Below, piece after piece: positions 12,401-18,779 of a DNA stretch of 18,779 nt. A program made the position numbers and the translations under genes. The DNA is from JBDRGC01 sp043818215. GTDB lineage: Bacteria > Chloroflexota > Anaerolineae > Anaerolineales > UBA11858. The notes below the pieces were generated by a model. It worked only from the letters and a program-made list of their open reading frames with translations, did not search any database and was not told the origin of the DNA. Every line of letters begins with the position of its first letter. The stretch's first letter is position 1. The stretch covers positions 1 to 18,779 of the forward strand of contig JBDRGC010000182.1 in NCBI GenBank assembly GCA_043818215.1. Direction: 5' to 3'.

Positions 12401-15347
12401 GGCGGAGCGGGGGCTGAAACGGCTGCGACGGTATCCCGGTATTCGCCGGCGGCGAAGGGCAATCTTCCGTTTGGCGTGGCATTTATATAAATATCCTTTG
12501 CTGGTAGCCGGCTGGACAGTTTCGGGGGTGAGTATCGGGATGGCTCTCATCCGCAATCTGCTGATATTGGAGGGCGGGCGCACCCAGCAGATTTGGGCGG
12601 CTGTCAGTTTGCTGCTCATCACGGCCCTGTACGCCGCCTCAGCCCGCCTCTTCCGCCGGGTTCGATTTGTGTGGCTGGCCGCTGGGTTGATTTTCATCCC
12701 CTGGACGATATTGACCAATCTAGGCTGGTTCACCACTTACCGGCTGACGCCGCCTGGTTTCGCCGTAAGTTGGGCCGTGCTGGCCTGGGTGCTCTTCCTG
12801 ACCGGTCTGCTCCTAGAGCGATGGGAAGCGGCCCTGTCGCCAGCAGTTCTACGGCGGTTCGGCAAATGGCAAAGTTACGCTTTACCCCTGAAAGTAGCCG
12901 CCAACATCCTGCTGCCTTTCGCGCTCGTGTGGGGTGTCGCTGACGCGGAGACCAGCCGCTACACCTTCGGGCTGGCAATTGGCCTGTACGGACTGGCCGC
13001 GCGCCTGTGGCACCGGCGGTCTCGGCGATCAGCGGGGAACGTTTCGCTTTTGGATGCCAGCAAATATCTCTATCCCGCCCTGGGATTGATCCCGCTCTGG
13101 TGTGTCTATTGGATAGAATTGCTGCTCCCCGGCGCGGCGCATGAGCATTACGGCTTGATGTTCCTCGTGTTCGGGGCGTTGGGGATTGTGACCGGTCAAT
13201 GGCTTCGGCGCGCTGCCCCCCAACGGGAAATGGCCGCCGCTTATGCCTTGCCCGGATACCTGACCGGTTATATATCCTTGATTGTGGGGACCGCGTTGGT
13301 GGCCCATCTGCTCCCGCTCTTAGCCCTGGCGTTGATCTACGCGGCTGCCCTTATGCTGATCTCGGCGCGCATATTCCGAAACCCGCTGTGGGTTTATCCG
13401 GCCGCGGTGCTTGTGCCGTTCTCGTTGTTGATTGCGTTGGGCCAGGCCGGGATTCTCAGCAACCGCCAGGGGTGGTGGCTGATCGGTTTGGCCGCCGTCT
13501 ACCTGGCTTTGAGTTATCTGCTGCGCCGGGCGAAACTGCCAGCCTATAGCACCGCCACGCTCACTATCGGTTTTGCCCTGATAGCGCTGGGGTTGCCGCC
13601 TTCCAGCCAGGATCAGATTGGAGCGTTGTGGGGATACGGGGGCGCGGCACTTCTGTACGCCATCTCTGCTTTCTGGCTGCGCCAGCCGCTTTTGCTGACT
13701 CCGGCCTGCGCGCTGGCAATTGTCCCCTACGCGATGGGTTTGCAGCGTTCCGTCATCCTGCCCGAATATTATGGCCTGGCGCTGTTTCCCGGTTCGGCAG
13801 CAGCCCTGACGTTGGGGTGGGGATTGGATGCCCGATTTGGTGCCTGGCGCGATTTCCCCTGGGGCGATCCGCTTCGCTGGCCCAAAGCGTTGGCAGACCG
13901 CCTGCTTGGTTGGTGGGCCTTGCCCCTGTACGCACTCGGCTTTGGCCTGGCCGCATTCAGCCCGCTTTTCACCGATTCCAGGTTTGATCTGGCGGCCCTT
14001 AACTTTCTCCTGATGATGCCGGTGTTTGGGTGGGCTATCTACCGTTTCCGGCTGCGGATTTGGCTGCTCGCCGCGGCGTTGGCCGGCCATCTGGCGGCGG
14101 CGTATTATCTGCGCTACCTGGGCTGGTGGCGCTATCCCGCCCACGTCTGGCTCAGGTTCCTGCCGGTCACAATTGGCACCCTCTTGCTGGCGTTATGGAT
14201 CGAGCGGCACAGGAGCGAAGGCTCACCGCTGAAACTCAGCAAAACACTTATCGGTTGGTCGCGCCCTCTCTATTTGTTTTTTGTCCTCGATATTTTCAGC
14301 GCTCAAATACTGAGCCTGGGAGGCGGTGAAGCCGGCGCGTTGTTGAGTCTTATTCATGCGGCTGTCAGCGCGGTTTTGGCCTTTATTTGGTTGTCGGCTG
14401 CCTTGCCCTATTTCACGGCCGCGCTTGGCGCGCTGGCGTTGTGGCAATGGCTTTCGACACTGACGGGGCCAATCGAAGGGTTGCCGGTGGCGTATGCTTA
14501 TCTGGCGTTGGGGTACGGCCTGATTGGATACGGGATCACATTCTGGCGCGCCCGCCGCCTGCCGCCGCTGCCGCCGGTTGAGTACTCAGCAAGCACCCCC
14601 CCGCCGGGCACTCGGCTGACGATATGGGAACTGCCCCTGCAAAGGTGCGGCTCGCGGCTCTCCGTAGGCGTTCTCGCCCTGACCGCTGTGCTGGGCCTGG
14701 ACTTGATTGGCTGGACGGTCAGGGCGATGTTTGGCTTCACCTTCCGGCAAATGGTGGATTTGGAGACCGTCCGAATGGCGGTGGGGGTGCTGTCGTTGCT
14801 GGGCTTGTTGTATGTGACAATCTCGGTCGTCAGGCGCATGTCACGTCTGGGGTACGCCGCGGTTGGCATGCTCCTGACCGGCTGGATAACCTACGCTTTT
14901 TACATTCAGCAGTGGGAAGGTTTAGCATTAGTGCAGCGGTACGCTATCCCGGCTGGGCTGTATTTATTGGGAATTGCATACCTGGAGTGGGAGCGCGGCA
15001 ACAAACCCTGGGCACGCTGGTTGGACTACGCCGGAATGACTCTGATGTTTGGGTCACTTTTCTGGCAAACTATGATCTTCGGCTGGAAGTTCGCCCTGAT
15101 ATTGGGCGCAGAAGGTCTGGTTGCTTTATGGTGGGGCAGTGCGCGCCGCTTGCGTCGTTTCCTATACGCCGGCATAGCCGCTGTGATCCTGGCAACAACA
15201 GGCCAACTGTTGAATGCCTTGCAGTCCATCAACCAATGGATCACCTTCGGCATTATTGGATCGCTGTTGGTGCTTGTAGCCATACTTGTCGAGCGCAAGC
15301 TGGAAGGTTTCAAGGCCTGGCAAGAATCCTTGGACAATTGGGAGTAG
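9444..15347 (+). CDS. Giant polytopic membrane protein with N-terminal zinc ribbon
   Basis: 1,967 residues. The N-terminus has a zinc-ribbon pattern (C3, C6, C17, C20: CPKC...CAHC), then a helical soluble region of ~170 residues with repeated WG...R..LL...R..IE..LGLR-like segments, and a Pro/Ala linker (~197-240, PPPPAAPPTPRPPLPP). From ~250 to ~1,950 it is an almost unbroken series of several dozen hydrophobic helices rich in W, Y, A and L, with short basic loops. The architecture (zinc ribbon, linker, very many helices) recalls large membrane proteins of the SCO7613/DUF2157-DUF2339 kind, but I cannot assign a function. The repeated helical blocks suggest internal duplication. At 757-775 a Gly/Arg-rich insert (TPLSAGEGGGGSGG...) is encoded by a GC-rich palindromic sequence. 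The codon pattern is uniform and there is no frameshift. The long minus-strand frames opposite it are shadows. Confidence 0.85.
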   Translation: MNCPKCNHSGYSPAEPCAHCQFSGDLVLIEELLHIEWVLSEIHTWGDFDVQAANRQHLLDKYTARRREIEVAVGLRLPAFTEEEARRAWPLLDRLAVLRGQMAQWRADGLLNSGNAQPIEDQLRGQTDELIERLEDRPRDEIPRTDALRLELVDFILESVDYWGRADVFATPGGATQALALLSAEKDALEVKLGLRPAPEPEVETVSAARPTAPAEPVPPPPAAPPTPRPPLPPRLPLSERLWRSLLSERTLHAILFLGIFLLFSAAVSFVIWGWRDFSAPLRVAIPTGFTIVFFVVGWYVRAKTSLYRSGIALSAIAALLIPIDLYTVYANFGNPPAYWAEFWLITSVFCLIAYTFAALNIQSRFFGYLVAVAAGSTILACIEAGNQAFGVPRDWYSAGLSVLALGMILLAAALSRSKQPGKWRVIADPFRYMDLLAVGIIMPLTFGWRYIEGGTYDTLHYALTVNWWVGGFIFGWGAIYHRSRSLGLLAAISLPVAVYLAQAGIFYHAAINPAWHAFGLAWLVWLYCAAGYKLLNSTDSVLRAHGRTANRWGLALLVFAALWSLTDLTSGASAASSHAVLAGAAILATILWQRPKYLYGASLFAFTAATFAMTELGLSFAQLGVGWASLSLAHILAAFVIGGRAQKVGRDYSRSLVVAGYGIAALAVLPPLFPYDGDLMVYALGNWLGLAAWGAYLAHKQQPGFAFESAFHWFAALPLPIWVWVIFVNRRPVDFSLPLALAALSWGMIALSYRFTPLSAGEGGGGSGGVRGRGCRLPWYSTGMLVSIAAPIAAFFILPRGLTPAACLLSAGLLYFADAVTLRKSYQLAPAGLVTAWGLSLLLYRLNLSPDGRHFALSALVAVYFLVGLWVERKRSAITQKFLAPLYLSAHLIAGFAILWVYLRPLDALVTNFSWTDEMRVWGAASQIVLGLVYGLYAWGTYKARWGHVAVWLMAAGGGFIVFILSKGSGRSAALAAVAAIGCVLAERGLKRLRRYPGIRRRRRAIFRLAWHLYKYPLLVAGWTVSGVSIGMALIRNLLILEGGRTQQIWAAVSLLLITALYAASARLFRRVRFVWLAAGLIFIPWTILTNLGWFTTYRLTPPGFAVSWAVLAWVLFLTGLLLERWEAALSPAVLRRFGKWQSYALPLKVAANILLPFALVWGVADAETSRYTFGLAIGLYGLAARLWHRRSRRSAGNVSLLDASKYLYPALGLIPLWCVYWIELLLPGAAHEHYGLMFLVFGALGIVTGQWLRRAAPQREMAAAYALPGYLTGYISLIVGTALVAHLLPLLALALIYAAALMLISARIFRNPLWVYPAAVLVPFSLLIALGQAGILSNRQGWWLIGLAAVYLALSYLLRRAKLPAYSTATLTIGFALIALGLPPSSQDQIGALWGYGGAALLYAISAFWLRQPLLLTPACALAIVPYAMGLQRSVILPEYYGLALFPGSAAALTLGWGLDARFGAWRDFPWGDPLRWPKALADRLLGWWALPLYALGFGLAAFSPLFTDSRFDLAALNFLLMMPVFGWAIYRFRLRIWLLAAALAGHLAAAYYLRYLGWWRYPAHVWLRFLPVTIGTLLLALWIERHRSEGSPLKLSKTLIGWSRPLYLFFVLDIFSAQILSLGGGEAGALLSLIHAAVSAVLAFIWLSAALPYFTAALGALALWQWLSTLTGPIEGLPVAYAYLALGYGLIGYGITFWRARRLPPLPPVEYSASTPPPGTRLTIWELPLQRCGSRLSVGVLALTAVLGLDLIGWTVRAMFGFTFRQMVDLETVRMAVGVLSLLGLLYVTISVVRRMSRLGYAAVGMLLTGWITYAFYIQQWEGLALVQRYAIPAGLYLLGIAYLEWERGNKPWARWLDYAGMTLMFGSLFWQTMIFGWKFALILGAEGLVALWWGSARRLRRFLYAGIAAVILATTGQLLNALQSINQWITFGIIGSLLVLVAILVERKLEGFKAWQESLDNWE
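11712..11770 (+). repeat. In-frame GC-rich repeat insertion inside the giant gene
   Basis: CCCCTCTCCGCAGGGG, then G-rich DNA and GGGGTGAGAGG, interrupt a run of membrane helices and encode TPLSAGEGGGGSGGVRGRG. The DNA looks like an intergenic foldback repeat (CCCCTC...GAGGGG type) that entered without breaking the frame. It probably forms a loop between helices. Confidence 0.5.
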
Positions 15348-15410
15348 CAGCAAATCCCGGTTTGACCAGCAATAGAGTTTTTGCCCAATAACGATGGCGG
15401 TTTTTTTGTA

Positions 15411-15465
15411 CACGGATTTACCCTTCGGGCACGATGTCACGGATACCACGGATACCACGGATTTT
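15411..15465. repeat. 20-bp inverted repeat, right copy, followed by CACGGATAC repeats
   Basis: 15411-15430 is the exact reverse complement of 9327-9346. It is followed by three CACGGAT units at ~10-bp spacing (15438-15465). The rest of the 15348-15524 gap shows no gene; a T7 at 15401-15407 has only a weak stem before it. Confidence 0.65.
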
Positions 15466-15524
15466 TCCCTTTATTATTTTGCTTTGCGTTGTGCCGGCAC
15501 GGTGTCCCTGTTAATAATCGCCCC

Positions 15525-16320
15525 GGCGACTGCAAGTCGCAGCAACGAAGAGCACGAAGTCGGCCTGCGCCGACTTAAGGTTCGTAGTGGGGCACGAGAG
15601 TGCTCCCGTCCCTACGCTCCGGCGACTGTAAGTCGCAGCAACGAAGAGCACAAAGTCGGCCTTCGCCGACTAGTAACCAGCCTGCATAGGCAGGCTTCGT
15701 GCTCCTGTTGCCGTGACTTGCAGTCGCCGTTGACGGATATGCCACGGGCGACGACGGGCGACTGCAAGTCGCAACAATGAAGAGCACAAAGTCGGCCTGC
15801 GCCGACTGGTATCCAGCCTGCGTAGGCAGGCTTCGTGTTCCTGTTGCCGTGACTTACAGTCGCCGTCGTGGGGGCGACTCAAGTCGCAGCAATGAAATGC
15901 ACGAAGTCGGCCTTCGCCAAATAATGCCAGCCTGCGTAGGCAGGCTTCGTGTTCCTGTTGCCGTGACTTACAGTCGCCGTCGTGGGGGCGACTCAAGTCG
16001 CAGCAACGAAATGTACGAAGTCGGCCTTCGCCAACTAATGCCAGCCTGCGTAGGCAGGCTTTGTGCTCCTGTTGCTGCGACTTACAGTCGCCGTCGTGGG
16101 GGCGACTAAAGTCGCAGCAACGAAATGCACGTAGTCGGCCTCCGCTGACTAATGCCAGCCTGCGTAGGCAGGCTTCGTGTTCCTGTTGCCGTGACTTACA
16201 GTCGCCGTCGTGGGGGCGACTCAAGTCGCAGCAACGAAATGCACGAAGTCGGCCTCCGCTGACTAATGCCAGCCTGCGGAGGCAGGCTTCGTGTTCCTGT
16301 TGCTGCGACTTACAGTCGCC
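15525..16320. repeat. Tandem array of 106-108-bp cloverleaf repeats (six full copies and one half copy)
   Basis: Full copies: 15621-15728, 15757-15864, 15873-15978, 15987-16092, 16101-16206 and 16215-16320. The last four start exactly 114 bp apart with 8-nt spacers GTCGTGGG. A half copy (15525-15575) is joined to a different hairpin (CGTAG...CTACG, 15583-15616). Each unit has outer arms GGCGACT.AAGTCGC and G.GACTTACAGTCGCC, a second arm pair GCACGAAG/CTTCGTG, and two inner hairpins, AGTCGGC/GCCGACT and AGCCTGC/GCAGGCT with 4-nt loops. In later copies the first inner stem carries a mismatch or G-U pair, while the second is invariant. Apparent proteins across it (such as repeated CKSRQQEHEACLRRL) are repeat artefacts. 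The period is too long and the sequence too palindromic for CRISPR. The array ends inside the last codons of the aldo/keto reductase gene. Confidence 0.92.
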
Positions 16321-17254
16321 GGATATGCTCCAATGCGTTGACTTCGTCCGCTGTCAACTGCCAACCGATAGCTCCCACATTCTCCGCCGCCTGCCGGAGA
16401 TTTTTGGCTCCCGGGATGGGGATAACGCCTTTGCAGATTGCCCAATTGATAGCTACCTGTGCAGGCGTTTTATCGCCGTGTGCCTGCCCAATTTCACGCA
16501 TCAGCCCGATCAATGCTTGCAGTTGTCCCAGGAATTCCGGGTTGAATCGCCGCCCGCGGATGCCGGAGGGGGAATTCGCGGGCGTGTATTTCCCGGTCAG
16601 CATTCCCATTCCCAAGGGGCTGTAGGCGATGATGGTGATATTGTTTTGCTGGCAGTAATCCAGCAGCCCAGTTTTCTCGATTTTGCGGTTGATCAGGCTG
16701 TACTCTACCTGATTGGATGCCAGGGGAACCCCCATATCGTCAAGAATTTTGTGAGCTCGTTGGGTTTGATCCAGACTGTAGTTGGAAACCCCCACTGCTT
16801 TTGTCAGCCCGGCTTTTTGAGCCTGGCCTATTGCTCGAACCCATGTTTCGATGGAAATTGGTGGCAGCGGCATATGTATCTGGTAGAGTCCGACCTCTTC
16901 CATTTCGAGACGCTTTAGGCTTTGTTGCAACGCTTTGCTTAGACTTGCGCGGCTCAACCGCCACGGGTAGGGCATAAATTTTGTAGCCGTGACTACTGGC
17001 TTTTTCCCTTTCCGAATGAATTGGCCGAGTAGTTTTTCAGATCTTCCAAACCCATAGAATTCGGCCGTATCGAAAAAATTAATTCCCGCGGAAAGAGTGG
17101 TATCGAATACGGTTTGCAAGTCGCGGTCTGAATACTTTCCGCCGTATCCCCAAACCATTCGGTCTCCCCAGGCCCATGTGCCGATACCGATGGGGCTGAT
17201 GCTGATATCTGTCGAGCCAAGCTGCGTATATTGTGGTGTTGTATTTGTATTCAT
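16310..17254 (-). CDS. Aldo/keto reductase
   Basis: A 314-residue NADPH-dependent oxidoreductase of the (beta/alpha)8 AKR superfamily. The catalytic tetrad is complete: Asp62 and Tyr67 in FFDTAEFYGFG, Lys92 in VTATKFMPYPW, His127 in LYQIHMPLP. Other family marks are GVSNYS, SNQVEYSLINR, IIAYSPLGMGMLTGKY, and the cofactor-binding end IPGAKNLRQAAENVGAIGW. It resembles plant/bacterial AKRs annotated as pyridoxal reductase or general aldehyde reductases; the substrate cannot be read. I choose ATG 17254 (MNTNTTPQYTQLG): the frame stays open to 17359, but that extension enters the MITE arm and has no domain sense. The Shine-Dalgarno is weak. The last codons, CGG CGA CTG TAA, are the end of the cloverleaf repeat, so the repeat supplies the stop. 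Before the MITE inserted, the HD-GYP gene would have lain ~85 bp upstream on the same strand. Confidence 0.92.
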   Translation of the reverse strand: MNTNTTPQYTQLGSTDISISPIGIGTWAWGDRMVWGYGGKYSDRDLQTVFDTTLSAGINFFDTAEFYGFGRSEKLLGQFIRKGKKPVVTATKFMPYPWRLSRASLSKALQQSLKRLEMEEVGLYQIHMPLPPISIETWVRAIGQAQKAGLTKAVGVSNYSLDQTQRAHKILDDMGVPLASNQVEYSLINRKIEKTGLLDYCQQNNITIIAYSPLGMGMLTGKYTPANSPSGIRGRRFNPEFLGQLQALIGLMREIGQAHGDKTPAQVAINWAICKGVIPIPGAKNLRQAAENVGAIGWQLTADEVNALEHIRRL

Positions 17255-17337
17255 TGTGTTTTCTCGGACAATGCCCAGTTTCACAGAATTGTGCAAGGAA
17301 AGTTCGTAGTGGGACATGCGAGTGTCCAATATAACCG

Positions 17338-17632
17338 ATATCATTTGGGTGTGTTTCATTTCATTTGAAGTAAGACATTTCGCTGGTTGAGTATCCGATG
17401 CTTGTCCGGCGTATCGACATCGTGCCCTTTAGGGTAAACCAAGAAATGTCGCTTTGACCGAATAGTATCGCTTGATTTCGACACCTGCACTGCGTGCGGC
17501 GCAAGTGCGCAGTGCCTGCATACTTATCCCTTTGGGACACTTGTCCCTTTGGGATAGGTATACGGGCGACAAAAACATGTCGACCTACTCAATCGGCGTT
17601 TTCAAATGAAATGAAACGCACCCATATCATTT
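17338..17632. mobile_element. 277-bp MITE (17347-17623) with 9-bp target duplication
   Basis: 23-bp terminal inverted repeats (17347-17369 and 17601-17623, starting GGGTGTGTTTCATTTCATTT, one mismatch) are followed further in by TTGAGTA (17387-17393)/TACTCAA (17586-17592). ATATCATTT stands immediately outside both ends (17338-17346 and 17624-17632), a perfect 9-bp duplication. Inside are hairpins GCACTGCG/CGCAGTGC (17487-17494, 17508-17515) and TATCCC...GGGATA with GGGAC/GTCCC (17525-17556). No transposase; the parent family is not recognised. The duplicated target includes the last Lys codon and the TGA of the HD-GYP gene, so that gene kept its stop. The element now separates two co-directional genes. 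Confidence 0.88.
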
Positions 17633-18607
17633 GCCCCGCTTTTCCATGATGTCGATAAACATTGGTGCCAGGTTGGGGTCGAATTGTCTGCCCGATTGCA
17701 TTTGGATGAATTGCATGACTTCGTTGCGCGCCCGGGCAGGATGATAGGGACGGGCGGTGGTCAGTGCATCGTAGACATCTGTAATGGCAAGTATACGCGC
17801 CTCGAGGGGAATTGCCCGACCTTTCAATCCTTCGGGATAGCCGGTTCCGTCCCAGCGTTCGTGATGGTATAGGATGTATGGCATGGCAGCCTGGAGATGA
17901 CTGATCCCTCTCAGGATTTTTGCTCCAGTGGTTGGATGCTGTTTCATCAATTCCCACTCTTCACCATTCAACTTTCCCGGTTTATTTAGAATATGGTCAG
18001 GGACGATGATTTTGCCAATATCGTGCAAACGGGCGCCAAATTCGAGGACGCGCATATAATCCGGGGGCCAGTTAAGTTCTTCGGCCAGCCAGGTGGTGTA
18101 GATAGTCACCCGGTCAACATGGCCGCGAGTGTACTTGTCGCGCCCTTCGATGGCATTGGCGAGCACTTTCACGGTTTCGAAATACGCCTGCCCGATATGA
18201 GCAACCTCGAGTTCAGCGGAGCGCAGCAGACGGGCGTTGATTGTGTGTGTCAGATCATCTGGATCGATTGGTTTGGTGAGATAATCTTCGACGCCCAGAT
18301 CGCGCCCCATCCGGATATCTTCTGGGCTGTCGTTGGAGGAGAGAAAGATAAAAGGGATTGTCACCCACTGTGGATTTTTACGCACCTCTTTGTACAGTTC
18401 GATGCCGTTCATCAGCGGCATATTGATGTCTGAGAGGATTAAATCGGGCCGTATCGTATTAAGCGACTTGAGGGCTGCCTGACCATCTCGGGCCTGATAG
18501 GTAATGTAATTCTCTATTTGTAAATATTTGACAATGACCTGGCGGATTTGGGCATTATCGTCTACAACAAGAATATGCTTGCTGGAGATGGGGATAGTGG
18601 GGTCCAT
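17627..18607 (-). CDS. Response regulator with HD-GYP cyclic-di-GMP phosphodiesterase domain
   Basis: 326 residues, cytoplasmic. The receiver (~10-128) has D16/D17, phospho-acceptor Asp60 in LILSDINMP, Ser90/91 and Lys112 in YLTKPID. A short helix leads to an HD-GYP domain (~140-320): GRDKYTRGHVDRV, the metal-binding HDIGK (His195, Asp196, Lys199), H224, and HHERWDGTGYPEGLKG (248-263), so the GYP signature is present and catalysis of c-di-GMP hydrolysis is expected. RpfG-like two-domain proteins have this form. No diguanylate cyclase or dedicated kinase adjoins it; the kinase at 1-2639 is a possible but unproven partner. The start at 18607 has no strong ribosome site. The end (MEKRGK-stop) lies within the target duplication of the MITE. 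Confidence 0.94.
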   Translation of the reverse strand: MDPTIPISSKHILVVDDNAQIRQVIVKYLQIENYITYQARDGQAALKSLNTIRPDLILSDINMPLMNGIELYKEVRKNPQWVTIPFIFLSSNDSPEDIRMGRDLGVEDYLTKPIDPDDLTHTINARLLRSAELEVAHIGQAYFETVKVLANAIEGRDKYTRGHVDRVTIYTTWLAEELNWPPDYMRVLEFGARLHDIGKIIVPDHILNKPGKLNGEEWELMKQHPTTGAKILRGISHLQAAMPYILYHHERWDGTGYPEGLKGRAIPLEARILAITDVYDALTTARPYHPARARNEVMQFIQMQSGRQFDPNLAPMFIDIMEKRGK

Positions 18608-18665
18608 AGCTTTGGATTTCTATGTGTATGTTGACAGTAGCGCAAAAGTTGCACTTGACTTGACT

Positions 18666-18779
18666 GCGGACGGCGGACAGCGGATGGCGGATGGCGGATA
18701 GCGGATGGCGGATGGCGGGTGGCGGGTGGCGGATGGCGGGTGGCGGATGGCGGATGGCGGATGGCGGATGGTGGATGGC
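18666..18779. repeat. Heptanucleotide array 4: (GGATGGC)n, running off the window
   Basis: About 16 units of GCGGATG with variants GCGGACG, GCGGATA and GCGGGTG, continuing past the right edge. It lies ~60 bp upstream of the HD-GYP gene start. Same 7-bp period as arrays 1-3, with a different sequence. Confidence 0.9.

Noticed and set aside
15670..16224. 184-codon minus-strand frame and several plus-strand frames over the tandem array
   Set aside because: They are the same 38-residue block repeated because the DNA repeats at 114 bp (a multiple of 3); the amino acids are translated palindromes and there is no ribosome site.
15525..16320. CRISPR array
   Set aside because: The units are 106-108 bp with 8-nt identical spacers; there are no unique spacers and no cas genes.
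15525..16320. Integron attC sites
   Set aside because: The foldback size fits, but the GTTRRRY core and intervening cassette ORFs are missing.
17255..17359. N-terminal extension of the aldo/keto reductase
   Set aside because: It begins inside the MITE arm and adds non-homologous residues before the family's normal start.

Overview
The window looks like chromosome from an Anaerolineae-type Chloroflexota bacterium, or a similar environmental organism known from metagenomes. That placement is inferred from the gene types: a periplasmic-sensor histidine kinase, a receiver–CpaE/MinD fusion, a receiver–HD-GYP protein, a giant zinc-ribbon membrane protein, and intergenic DNA packed with repeats. 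There is no rRNA gene or other phylogenetic marker to settle it. No tRNA, rRNA, CRISPR array or intact transposase was found.

Layout. 1-2984 (minus strand) holds a large sensor histidine kinase that runs off the left edge, preceded by a broken fragment of a solute-binding protein. 2985-4731 has no intact gene. It holds two MITE-like elements with target-site duplications, a set of about 116-bp hairpin-bearing direct repeats, and a strong candidate for an independently transcribed structured RNA (about 4213-4556) with a near-consensus sigma-70 promoter and an intrinsic terminator. 4732-6069 (plus) is glutamine synthetase glnA. 6070-7425 holds a queuosine-precursor transporter (minus) between three heptanucleotide arrays, and the 3' remnant of a plus-strand gene. 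7425-9215 (minus) holds a receiver–CpaE-like ATPase, a foldback element, a small antitoxin-like protein and an overlapping 29-codon ORF. 9444-15347 (plus) is a 1,967-residue polytopic membrane protein. 15525-16320 is a tandem array of 106-108-bp units, each able to fold as an outer stem with two inner hairpins; one more copy lies just upstream of glnA. 16310-18607 (minus) holds an aldo/keto reductase and a receiver–HD-GYP protein, separated by a 277-bp MITE with a 9-bp target duplication. A fourth heptamer array runs off the right edge.

How the parts fit. Three proteins are signalling components (histidine kinase, receiver–CpaE, receiver–HD-GYP), but they are not in one operon and nothing here proves they act together. 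glnA, the transporter and the reductase are housekeeping or metabolic genes. The most notable feature is the intergenic DNA: at least five unrelated classes of foldback or tandem repeat sit directly against gene ends, and in several cases supply or overlap the stop codon. The structured RNA upstream of glnA has 5' elements resembling parts of the glmS ribozyme core, but it is neither a proven member of that family nor next to a glmS gene.
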